Shown piece by piece: positions 1 through 7,368 of a DNA stretch of 64,000 bases (the first letter of the stretch is position 1; every line of letters starts with the position of its first letter). The DNA is from Scytonema tolypothrichoides VB-61278 (GTDB lineage: Bacteria > Cyanobacteriota > Cyanobacteriia > Cyanobacteriales > Nostocaceae), in assembly GCF_000828085.3 (NCBI RefSeq), contig NZ_JXCA02000027.1, forward strand, positions 126-64,125. Direction: 5' to 3'. The notes below the pieces were generated by a model. The model was not told the origin of the DNA. It worked only from the letters and a program-made list of their open reading frames with translations, and did not search any database. The position numbers and the translations under genes are program-made.

Positions 1-118
1 ATTCCAAATTCAAAAATAAGAGTTTGAATGAATTATTTTGAATCAGTCATTGCTTAATTTCGCGTTTCTGTGCAGTCTTCAGGGTTTTGCAAAATTTAAA
101 ATCTTGGTTCTATTTCTT

Positions 119-150
119 CATTTTGAACTTTGAATTTTGAATTTTGAATT
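119..150. repeat. Short tandem heptamer repeat before the 5S gene
   Basis: Tandem TTTTGAA-type heptamers occupy the presumed 23S-5S spacer. Repeats of this type are a hallmark of heterocystous cyanobacteria and have no known function. The rest of positions 1-118 is AT-rich and shows no gene. Confidence 0.7.
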
Positions 151-162
151 CCCCCAGGGTTT

Positions 163-281
163 TCCTGGTGTCAATGGCGCGGTGGAACCACTCTGATTCT
201 ATCCCGAACTCAGGTGTGAAACGCTGTAGCGGCGACGATAGTTGGTGGGTAGCTGCCTGCGACAATAGCTCGATGCCAGGA
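163..281 (+). rRNA. rrf: 5S ribosomal RNA
   Basis: The segment matches the cyanobacterial 5S rRNA by recognition: it opens with TCCTGGTGTC, contains the conserved CCCGAACTCAG and GCGGCGACGATAG stretches, and closes with GATGCCAGGA, so both ends can pair as helix I. The length of 119 nt is normal. The 23S and 16S genes should lie just left of the window, which makes this the tail of an rRNA operon. Open frames across it on either strand are artefacts. Ends are good to about 2 nt. Confidence 0.95.
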
Positions 282-300
282 TTTGAATTCAACCAACACA

Positions 301-335
301 AAAGGGTGTTGCTAAATTTAGCAACACCCTTTTGT
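301..335 (+). terminator. Perfect palindrome, probable bidirectional terminator
   Basis: Two 15-base arms beginning AAAGGGTGTTGCTAA pair perfectly around a three-base loop, and the right arm runs into TTTT. The hairpin lies 20 bp after the 5S gene and about 75 bp before the end of the convergent nadA gene, so it could terminate transcription from both sides. Confidence 0.85.
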
Positions 336-411
336 TCGTTTTCCTTTTACCTGCAAACCTCCATCCACAAATAGCATAATGTGAATCTCTTGACTAAAAG
401 TCAGGAGAGCG

Positions 412-1386
412 TCAAACACTCATCTCTAGCATTCGTTGAATTGGTCGCAATGCTGCCATGCGAATATTCTCTGGCAACGTGATTTCCGGGGAACGATTTT
501 TCATCACACAGTAGAGCTTTTCCAAGGTATTTAACCGCATAAAAGGACATTCGTTACACGCGCAGTTATTTAATGGCGGTGCTGGTCTAAAGCGCTTGTA
601 AGAGGCTAGTTTTTGCATTTGGTGAATGATTCCAGGCTCTGTAGCAACAATAAATTCTTGGGAAGGGCTTTGTTCACAATACTTGAGTAAAGCCGCTGTA
701 GAGCCGATGAAATTTGCGTGGCGCAAGACACTAGTTTCACATTCTGGATGGGCGATCACCTCTGCTTGTGGGTGTGCGATTTTTAACTGCACAATTTTCT
801 TCTCAGAAAAGGTTTCATGGACAACGCAACTCCCTTCCCACAGGACTAAATCTCGCCCAGTTTTTTCCATAACATACCGTCCTAAATTCCGGTCTGGGGC
901 AAAAATAATTGGCTGATCTATAGGAATCTGCTGCACAATTTTGACGGCGTTGGAACTCGTACAGATGATATCGCTCATTGCCTTAATATCAGCAGAGCAG
1001 TTGATGTAAGAAACCACCAAATGGTTTGGGTAAGCCGCTTTAAAAGCCGCAAACGCCTCTGTTGGACAACTATCGGCTAAAGAACAACCAGCATTTAAAT
1101 CTGGTAAAAGAACCATCTTGTCAGGATTAAGAATCTTTGCAGTTTCTGCCATGAAATGGACACCAGCAAAGACAATCACATCTGCATTTGTATGAGCTGC
1201 TGCTTTGGCAAGCTGTAGCGAATCTCCAATAAAATCTGCAATATCTTGAATGTCCGGTTCTTGATAGTAATGTGCCAGGATAACCGCATTGAGTTCTTGT
1301 TTAAGAGTCTCAATTGCTGCAAATAAATCTAGTGGTAGATCACCCTGTTCGGTTTTTTCTGGTTGAGCAAGTGCAGTCGTAAACAC
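412..1386 (-). CDS. nadA: Quinolinate synthase NadA
   Basis: NadA condenses iminoaspartate with dihydroxyacetone phosphate to quinolinate, the committed step of de novo NAD synthesis, using a [4Fe-4S] cluster in the cytoplasm. The 324-aa product has normal family length and three internally similar subdomains. Candidate cluster ligands are Cys101 (NAGCSL), Cys187 (GSCVVH) and Cys280 (CNECPF), spaced as in characterised NadA proteins. The start is the first ATG, at 1386. The gene stands alone and converges on the 5S rRNA; nadB and nadC are not in the window. Confidence 0.96.
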   Translation of the reverse strand: MFTTALAQPEKTEQGDLPLDLFAAIETLKQELNAVILAHYYQEPDIQDIADFIGDSLQLAKAAAHTNADVIVFAGVHFMAETAKILNPDKMVLLPDLNAGCSLADSCPTEAFAAFKAAYPNHLVVSYINCSADIKAMSDIICTSSNAVKIVQQIPIDQPIIFAPDRNLGRYVMEKTGRDLVLWEGSCVVHETFSEKKIVQLKIAHPQAEVIAHPECETSVLRHANFIGSTAALLKYCEQSPSQEFIVATEPGIIHQMQKLASYKRFRPAPPLNNCACNECPFMRLNTLEKLYCVMKNRSPEITLPENIRMAALRPIQRMLEMSV

Positions 1387-1753
1387 AGTTAGACGTTGCT
1401 GAATGTTACAAGTTTTTGTCTGGTGGATTTAATTATAGTAGTTTTTACCAAAAATGTTTAAGGGGTAATGCTCCTCTCTGAAATTGTGTGAAGAAGAACT
1501 CAGAACACAAAACGCACCAACTCAGCTTGGGCAATTGTTATGGAGGATTGGTGACAGGCGACGAGAACGTGTTGGCACATGCATCAAAGATTTGCTGGGG
1601 CTTGTACTTTCCAACATCGCACTTCTTACGCACAGAACTCATGCAGCAATCGGTGATATCTAAACTTCTTTTATTTTTCACCAGTTCTGCGTTCTTTCTT
1701 GGTCAAAATCCTGTAATTTTCCTATGCTGGAAACAGATGGCAAGGAAAGTGGC
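1387..1753. other. Intergenic region between nadA and the phosphoesterase gene
   Basis: This 367-bp spacer must hold the divergent promoters of nadA and the phosphoesterase gene. Short open frames here show no recognisable domain, and no hairpin or riboswitch-like motif stands out. Confidence 0.4.
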
Positions 1754-2683
1754 ATGACCAGTCAGAAAATAAACTCAAAAAATTTAAAAATTGCTGTAGT
1801 AGGAGATGTTCACGACCAATGGGAAGAAGAAGATGGCATAGCACTCAAGCATCTGGGTGTTGACTTACTACTGTTTGTCGGGGATTTTGGCAATGAGTCG
1901 GTGGAAGTGGTAAGAGCGATCGCATCCCTCGACATTCCCAAAGCAGCAGTCATGGGAAACCACGATGCCTGGTACACTGCCACAGAATGGGGACGTAAGA
2001 AGTGTCCTTACGACCGCACCAAGGAAGACTGGGTACAGCAGCAACTAGATTTATTGGGTGAAACCCAAGTCGGTTACGGTAAGCTAGATTTTCCAGATCT
2101 CAATTTAACGGTTGTTGGAGGTCGTCCCTTTAGCTGGGGTGGACCAGAGTGGAAATATACTGATTTCTACCAACAGTGGTATGGTGTGACCAGTTTTGAA
2201 GAGTCCACAGCCCGCATTGTGTCAGCAGTTAAGAGTGCCGCTTACCAGACGATAATTTTTATAGGTCACAATGGTCCTACAGGGTTGGGCGATCGCCCAG
2301 AAGATCCCTGCGGCAAAGATTGGCACCCCATAGGCGGTGACTTTGGCGATCCAGATTTAGCAGAGGCGATATCTCAAACTATCACAGCTGGTAAAACCAT
2401 TCCCCTCGTCACATTTGGTCATATGCACCACAGCCTGCGACACACAAAGAAAGAACCGCGAAAGCGCATCTTTAGAAGTCCAGAGGGGATAGTTTACTTA
2501 AACGCCGCAAGTGTACCCAGGATTGTGGAACATGGTAGCCATAAGCAGCGTAACTTCTCCATTGTCCTCCTAGAAAATGGTGTTGTCTCTCAAGTCTTCC
2601 TCGTTTGGCTTGGAAAAGATTTCAGCATTGTATATGAGGAAATTCTTTATCAAAAACCCACTCTGGTAGTGCAAAATGCATAG
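1754..2683 (+). CDS. Calcineurin-like metallophosphoesterase (TIGR04168-like)
   Basis: A soluble 309-aa protein of the binuclear metallophosphoesterase fold. The metal-binding motifs appear in order: GDVHDQ near the N-terminus, GDFGNE, GNHDAW, GHNGPT in the middle and FGHMHH near residue 230. A conserved cyanobacterial and plastid family of this type (TIGR04168) has this length and these spacings; its substrate is not established. The ATG at 1754, whose product begins MTSQKINS, is preferred over the one 30 bp upstream because family members begin close to the first metal motif. The gene is followed by tRNA-Ser. Confidence 0.85.
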   Translation: MTSQKINSKNLKIAVVGDVHDQWEEEDGIALKHLGVDLLLFVGDFGNESVEVVRAIASLDIPKAAVMGNHDAWYTATEWGRKKCPYDRTKEDWVQQQLDLLGETQVGYGKLDFPDLNLTVVGGRPFSWGGPEWKYTDFYQQWYGVTSFEESTARIVSAVKSAAYQTIIFIGHNGPTGLGDRPEDPCGKDWHPIGGDFGDPDLAEAISQTITAGKTIPLVTFGHMHHSLRHTKKEPRKRIFRSPEGIVYLNAASVPRIVEHGSHKQRNFSIVLLENGVVSQVFLVWLGKDFSIVYEEILYQKPTLVVQNA

Positions 2684-2722
2684 AGAATGAGATATGATTA
2701 TTATCTGGTTGGCTTTATTTTT

Positions 2723-2755
2723 GGCTGACCGCTGACAGCTAAACGCTGACAGCTT
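2723..2755. repeat. Short tandem repeat upstream of tRNA-Ser
   Basis: Imperfect heptamer copies (GCTGACC, GCTGACA, GCTAAAC, GCTGACA) sit immediately before the tRNA gene. Confidence 0.6.
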
Positions 2756-2759
2756 TACT

Positions 2760-2844
2760 GGAGAGGTGGCAGAGTGGTCGATTGCGTCCGACTTGAAATC
2801 GGATGAACCGAAAGGTTCCGGGAGTTCGAATCTCCCCTTCTCCG
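2760..2844 (+). tRNA. trnS-UGA: tRNA-Ser (anticodon UGA)
   Basis: The 85-nt class II tRNA folds by inspection. The acceptor arm pairs GGAGAGG with CTTCTCC (one G-U). The anticodon loop is CTTGAAA on a TCCGA/TCGGA stem, giving anticodon TGA. A long variable arm is formed around CCGAAAGG, and the T loop is GTTCGAATC. CCA is not encoded. The gene borders the mobile-element region that begins about 100 bp downstream. Confidence 0.95.
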
Positions 2845-2947
2845 TTGAAAAATTTGTGATGGGTTAGCTCGCTGATCGCACTTCATCTAAGCTTTAATAG
2901 TTTATTCTTAAAAAGACTCATGAGAAAAGATAACAGAGGCTTTAGGG

Positions 2948-3235
2948 ATGGAGGCTTTTAGTCTAGCGTCAATTACAGCAGGTGTTCTCACAGGTATCTT
3001 GGGAAACACGGCTGATAGGGTATTCTTGACTGGGTTTAAAGCTTTCATTAACTACCTCAAGCAAGGTGGTAAGCCAGTCAATCACGACTTGCAAAAAGCG
3101 CTCAGACCATGTTTCCTTTCAGCACTCCAAACTATTGCATCCGAATGTTTGGAGGAACAACCACCACCGCAGCTAGTTCGAGACAGACGTATATATCATA
3201 ATCTACAACATCAGAGTGATACCAATTCTCTATGA
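2948..3235 (+). pseudogene. Truncated hypothetical gene cut by the IS630 remnant
   Basis: The frame encodes about 85-90 credible residues. It has a hydrophobic N-terminus (SITAGVLTGILG), then an amphipathic segment with RVFLTGFKAFINYL, and ends abruptly in the edge of the IS630 remnant. N-termini of this kind often precede larger cyanobacterial repeat or ATPase proteins, so this is probably the 5' stub of a longer gene whose remainder is lost. The family is not recognised. The final residues (about QSDTNSL) probably derive from insertion-sequence end sequence. Confidence 0.5.
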
Positions 3236-3763
3236 AGTTGCACTTAATAAAGCGGAGGTGATGTAATCCCATCCACAAATTGAGGCGTTAAGCGTAGCTC
3301 TGCCGTAGGCAATCGCTTCAGATGAGATGGAATCAAGAACCTGTTTTAACTTCCGTCTTAATTCATCTAAATGTGTGCAATGTTGCCAGGACAATTGGTA
3401 CTTGATGTGTTCCCATAAGCGTTCTATAGGATTAAGCTCAGGGCTATTTGGTGGCTGGAAAATGGGGATAACATTATCAGGCCATTTTAAATCCAAAGAC
3501 TTATGAAAGCTACCATTGTCCATCTGAACCAAATTCAACACCTGGGGGTAAGCTTTTGAAAAAAGGTTTAAAAAATCTTGAAAACACGTACTATCCAAGT
3601 GAGAAAACTCCCAGAAGAAACTGTCTCCTGTTGCTGGTTCAACAAGACCATACAGATAAAAGTTTTTTCGTTGCCAACCAACAATACCTTGGGGTTTAAC
3701 TCCTTTGAGTGTGATTGTGCGACTAGAATACCAATAAGTTCTCTTAGAACCTGTGTTGTGCAA
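3230..3763 (-). pseudogene. IS630-family transposase, C-terminal half only
   Basis: The 177-aa frame has the C-terminal DDE part of an IS630/Tc1-type transposase: the second catalytic Asp in VQMDNGSFHKS and the catalytic Glu in PELNPIERLWEHIK. The N-terminal helix-turn-helix region and first catalytic Asp (about 150 residues) are missing, so the enzyme is dead. A small palindromic repeat is embedded in frame (AIAYGRATL, around 3283-3316). The missing 5' part lies towards the group II intron relics and was not found on their far side, so a deletion as well as an insertion is likely. Confidence 0.85.
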
Positions 3764-3776
3764 TAGTTACTACGGA

Positions 3777-3813
3777 AAGGGGAAGTGACGACGACTCGCG
3801 AAAACTTCCCCTT
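3777..3813. other. Strong hairpin between the IS630 remnant and intron relics
   Basis: A 10-bp perfect stem, AAGGGGAAGT paired with ACTTCCCCTT, encloses a 17-base loop. It lies between the IS630 fragment and the first recognisable group II intron sequence. It may be a terminator or an insertion-sequence end; nothing in the sequence decides. Confidence 0.5.
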
Positions 3814-3837
3814 AGGCGCTCGTTCTTTTGAGGGAAC

Positions 3838-3904
3838 AGGAGGATTAGGTTGAGTCGATGGGGACTATTATGTCCCGCACCTCTCATTTAGATCCGTACG
3901 TGCC
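3838..3904 (-). ncRNA. 3' end of host group II intron (half of domain V, domain VI)
   Basis: On the minus strand the sequence GGCACGTACGGATC resembles the 3' half of group II domain V. It is followed by AAATGAGAGG and a GGGAC-loop-GTCCC hairpin resembling domain VI, then GACTCAACC near the expected 3' splice site. The 5' half of domain V is absent because another intron's 3' end abuts at 3905. This is probably the tail of the same intron whose reverse-transcriptase fragment lies at 4698-5190. The exact 3' end is uncertain. Confidence 0.6.
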
Positions 3905-3997
3905 GTAGGGTAGGTAGCCAGCGAGTTACCATTATTGGCACTTTTCTAACCACCCCCCTCCAAACTACGCATGACCGTTTCCGTATCACGTAGCTTT
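3905..3997 (-). ncRNA. Group II intron domains V and VI (second inserted intron)
   Basis: On the minus strand, 3997-3962 forms a domain V-like hairpin with the AGC catalytic triad in AAGCTACG, a GAAA tetraloop and the closing CGTAGTTT. A domain VI-like segment follows, and the intron ends in CCCTAC at 3905. Its last 50 bases closely resemble the intron end at 5191-5244 (shared AGAAAAGTGC, GTAACTCGCTGG and a CTAC end), so the two belong to one intron family. Confidence 0.75.
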
Positions 3998-4692
3998 CCG
4001 GTAATTTTTACGTCTGAGAGTTTCACCGTCGTAGCGTCCATACTGAATTTTCTCGTGGCATTGACGACAAACTACTAAGGTTTTGCGTCTACGTGCCGAC
4101 ATTTTCTTCATCCATTCTGGGCGTTGTGAGCATCCTTTTTGCTCAATATCTGCTAACTTGCGGATGTGATGGACTTCAATAGAGTCCTTTGCACCGCAAA
4201 TTTCACATTTTTGGGCAAGGAGACGTTCAACGACTTCACTACGTCCGTTCCAGATTTTGCTGTCCTGAGTATCATCAACGTTGACCCATTTATTCCATTG
4301 CAAGGAAACACCACCAAAGTAAGTTATTAGAGGCTGTTTTCCTTCACGTTCCACTTTTACTAGCAGTACCTTGTAGGTACCATCTTTTGTATCAATGGTT
4401 GTGCGATATCGCTTGTAAATTTTCTGGCAGGTAGTTTTAAACTTTTTAGCCAATGTTTTTACAAGGGAAAGCTCCATAACTCTTTTTAGTTTAAACAGCG
4501 TGTGGAGGTTGTAAGCCATGGGATAGTATTGGACAACTCCTCTGAATTCTGCTTGATATTGAGTAACTATGCTGTAGGCATTATCGTTGACTCTTTGTGT
4601 GAGGTGTATTGGTTTTCCAGAGTGCATGTATTTAGCGCAATGGTCTTTAATTACACTTTTAGGGACTCTCAGTCCTATACTACCGTTGATAC
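3986..4692 (-). pseudogene. Group II intron maturase C-terminus: maturase-2 domain plus HNH nuclease
   Basis: Minus-strand translation from about 4692 begins RCINGSIGLRVPKSV and continues through an Intron_maturas2-type domain (YQAEFRGVVQYY, then KTLAKKFKTT). It ends with an HNH endonuclease containing CEICG, EVHHIRKL and VVCRQCH. All reverse-transcriptase motifs are missing. The maturase type differs from the fragment upstream (4698-5190), which has a GIIM-type domain. The two were therefore different introns, joined by deletion near 4690-4700. The stop codon lies inside domain V. Confidence 0.8.
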
Positions 4693-4697
4693 ATCTT

Positions 4698-5190
4698 TTG
4701 GCGTTTTATTTCCTTTAACATTGACAAATTTGTTTTCGGAGTAGGACACTGCTGGAAAAGCCTTGTCTAGCAATTGTTTGCTGGAGTGTCGGTTATTCCT
4801 TGTTTCCCTGTTGAACACTTTAAACGCTCTGCGTTGAATGTGGTACAACGAGTTGCGTGACCCATCCATTTTGCAGAACCGATGATAGTTCCTCCATCCT
4901 CTAACTTTAGGAGCCAGTAAGTTGGCTTTTTCTTTAGAACCATAGTTGGAGCAGTTGACGATGGCTTTTATTTTCTTGCGGATTGCTTTGACGTTATCCA
5001 CTGAAGGGATGCATCTGAACTTTCCATTGTTTTGAACTTTGAAATTCCAACCTAAGAAATTGAATCCATCTGTCGCTGCGGTAATCTTGGTTTTCTTCTC
5101 GCTGATATTCATTCCCCTATCTGCAAGGAACTGGTTTATTCTTTCAAGTATTTCCTTTGCATTATCCTCGGGACGAAGTACTATCACCAT
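4698..5190 (-). pseudogene. Group II intron reverse transcriptase fragment (thumb and GIIM maturase domain)
   Basis: The fragment begins MVIVLRPEDNA, the sequence that directly follows the catalytic YADD motif in chloroplast-like cyanobacterial intron reverse transcriptases. It continues through FLGWNFKVQNNGKF, the group II maturase region (LAPKVRGWRNYHRFCKMD) and YSENKFVNVKGNKTP, then breaks off near 4698. The fingers/palm half with YADD is absent: at 5190/5191 the frame abuts the 3' end of another group II intron. The HNH region that normally follows NKTPYDG is also missing. Confidence 0.85.
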
Positions 5191-5320
5191 GTAGAGTAGG
5201 CGACCAGCGAGTTACTAAAAGCACTTTTCTGTTCGCCCCTCCCCGAACCGGACTTGCGCCTTTCGGAGCATCACGGCTCTCCAGTGTTTACATATCTGTG
5301 GTAGTTCTTTGGGTTGCACG
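5191..5320 (-). ncRNA. Group II intron 3' segment inserted at the YADD codons of another intron
   Basis: Minus strand 5279-5245 folds as domain V: the AGC triad in GAGCCG pairs with CGGTTC, with TGC/GCA and a GAAA tetraloop. Domain VI and a CTAC 3' end follow at 5191. The next base begins the reverse-transcriptase codons MVIV. About 40 further bases (5281-5320), which start GTGCAACCC on this strand, could be the intron's own 5' end after a large internal deletion, or simply the remaining upstream part. All of its protein-coding region is gone. Confidence 0.75.
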
Positions 5321-5322
5321 TC

Positions 5323-6171
5323 CTGCAAGGTTATCATGCAGCAAAGGCGGTAATTGATTTACCCTGGAATCTCGATAGGCTAGTTGCGGTATTGCCTAAA
5401 GGACATCGTTATACAGTAGAGCGTTTGGTCAATCGCCATACTCTGTTTCCCCTGTACAGTCCTTTTTTTTACCTGGAAGAACAAAATTACCGTCTACAAT
5501 TAATGAGAAATTGTGGGGGTTCATGGTTCTATCAAATCTTTGGATTGTTCAAGGTTGCTATTCCATTTCCTTATTCGCTAAGATTTTGTCCTTTGTGTGC
5601 TGTGGAGGATGAGCAAGAATTTGGCGAACCTTACTGGCATCGACTTCATCAAGCTCCTGGTGTAGAAGTCTGCCCCACTCACCAAGTATTTTTGGCATCT
5701 AGTGATCTTAATCCACGAAGGCATCAACCAGTCTATGAGTTTGTCTCTGCAAAAAGGGTAATACAAACAATTCCCTCAGCAACAGCTGTTAATCTCAATA
5801 ATTCTTCTCACCAAGTCTTGTTAACCCTTGCGACTGATACTGCTTGGTTACTGAATCAGCCCTATGACTCTAATTGCTTGGAATCGATATTAAAGCGATA
5901 CTTTTATCTCATCTCTCAACGATTTGGTGCTAATAAAAATCGCCTAGACAGGGACATGAATTTATTAAGTTTGCTTAAGCAGCACTACTGTAGAGATTTA
6001 TTACAACAACTTAAATGTCCACTTGAACTGCCGAATCCTCAGAAAAGTTGGTTGTTTAAGTTACTGCAACCCCAAAGCACATGTAGTCCTGTTCACCATC
6101 TGCTGTTTATGCAATTTTTGGGCTGGAGAGCCGAAGCATTTTTTCAAATTCCTATGGAAACGACACAATAG
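5323..6171 (+). pseudogene. tnsD: Tn7-like target selector TnsD/TniQ, N-terminally truncated
   Basis: The frame reads as TnsD/TniQ from within the N-terminal domain: AVIDLPWNLDRLVAVLP, then HTLFPLYSPFF, then the zinc-finger region FCPLCAVEDEQEFGEPYWHR followed by GVEVCPTHQVFL. It ends in HHLLFMQFLGWRAEAFF. In Tn7-like elements this protein recognises a fixed chromosomal site and recruits the TnsABC machinery. About 50 N-terminal residues are missing at the junction with group II intron sequence. No tnsA, tnsB, tnsC or cas gene is in the window. The gene reads toward the transposon end at 6356. Confidence 0.85.
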
Positions 6172-6204
6172 CTATAAATGCTATACCGAGCTTCGATTTC
6201 TGTA

Positions 6205-6356
6205 ATATTTTAAGACTTTATTATTTTAGACTTCTGTAGTCTCAGCATTTCTCTTCATCAAAGTTTAGGACTTTATTCTTTCCAGATTCTGGAGATAGAC
6301 ACGTAAAATCAAGGTTTTGCGTCTCTGAAATTTCAAGACTTTATTTTAAACGTACA
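6205..6356 (-). mobile_element. Tn7-like transposon end with three TnsB-type binding sites
   Basis: Three copies of (A)AGACTTTATT lie in the same orientation at 6212-6222, 6267-6277 (one mismatch) and 6335-6345. Read inward on the minus strand they give AATAAAGTCTTRAA, essentially the Tn7 TnsB site. The outermost copy is preceded by TGTACGTTTAA, which aligns base for base in spacing with the Tn7 terminus TGTGGGCGGAC, so the element ends with ACA at 6356. The wide spacing (55 and 68 bp) resembles the Tn7 left end. The partner end is not in the window. Confidence 0.88.
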
Positions 6357-7084
6357 AGAGTGGAAAAATTTTTATTCAAAGACTAAATGAATTCAGTCTA
6401 ACTTTTATAGTTGCAATTCGCTCGAATCATAATGCTTGGCGAGTTACAGACTCAAAAGTAAAGTATTCAGAGTGGCAAAGATTCAAGAGACTTTTTTCAT
6501 ATTTAAGTTCAGAAAATAGATATATTAGAGAGATAATCTGTGGCGATAATCCAGAAATTAGGTATTGGCAAATCACGACGGATAAAGAAGAACTTCCCAA
6601 AAACACTACTTGGTACGTAATGAGTAAGTTTCCAGAAATTACGCCGAGAGAAGTTGGTAATTTTTACGGTTTAAGAACTTGGGTAGAATATGGTTTAAAG
6701 CAGAGTAAAAATGAATTAGGGTGGGCAGATTTTCGTCTAACTAATTATCCCCAGATAGAAAAATGCTGGGAAATTGTTTTGAGTGCTTATTTAATGGTTA
6801 GTCTCCATTCTGAACAACTACTGAAATTACCACCACAATCTGAATCTAATTTTTCATCGCATCCTTGGTGGGATAAAGGAAATGGTTGGAATAATATTCT
6901 TAATAACCTCCGTTTGATACTTCAACCTTTTGTACTATTTAACCTAATTAAACCTTGGTTACAAGTTTTTACAGTTCCTAAGTTATCTGAAGGATTTTTT
7001 AAACTTCAAATGCTTGTCAATAATCTAACTCGTTCAACTTTTCCAAACTTCAATATCCCTTATTTCTCCTTTTCCTCTGCCTAG
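6357..7084 (+). pseudogene. IS701-family transposase, C-terminal part
   Basis: The open frame starts at the Tn7-like end and reads KIFIQRLNEFSLTFIVAIRS, then RYIREIICG, RYWQITTD and EVGNFYGLRTWVEYGLKQSK, typical of the C-terminal DDE core of IS701 transposases (catalytic Glu in WVEYGLK). The N-terminal ~200 residues with the two catalytic Asp are missing. The first internal ATG is at 6620, but homology extends upstream through the whole open frame, so this is a cut gene and not a short one. Confidence 0.85.
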
Positions 7085-7368
7085 AGTGACAAAAGCGGTT
7101 GACGGACGAGGCTGTGTCCGCAATGGATGAAAGAAACCAAAGTAAAGCTAGGAAGAAAAAAGTTTATATTAATATTGTGTCTTGACAGTTAAGACCGCTC
7201 CCTCAATGGTGTTCTTCGCCCGTACAAAAGCGTGGTTCGTTTGTTGTGACGGCAATGGCATTGGTGAAGCGCTTAAACGCTATCCCGTTTAGAAGACTGT
7301 ATAATTCCGTCAACCTGGGTCAGGGCACACTCTCAATTTTGAGAAAATTTGAGACTAGGAGAACCAAA
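7085..7368 (+). other. Non-coding region before the IS110 transposase, candidate bridge RNA
   Basis: These 284 bp separate the IS701 remnant from the IS110 transposase. In the IS110 family, a non-coding end next to the transposase gene encodes a structured bridge RNA that pairs with donor and target DNA; in the IS110 subgroup this is the 5' side. No boundary or fold could be assigned by eye, and the left end of the element must lie somewhere here. Confidence 0.35.

Noticed and set aside
110-374. Open frames of 63 and 76 codons on both strands
   Set aside because: They lie across the 5S rRNA gene and its terminator and have no protein signature.
2760-6356. Type V-K CRISPR-associated transposon next to tRNA-Ser
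   Set aside because: TnsD-type protein and Tn7-like end are present, but no cas12k, tnsB, tnsC, repeat-spacer array or tracrRNA is seen; the TnsD fragment is longer than the small TniQ of V-K systems.
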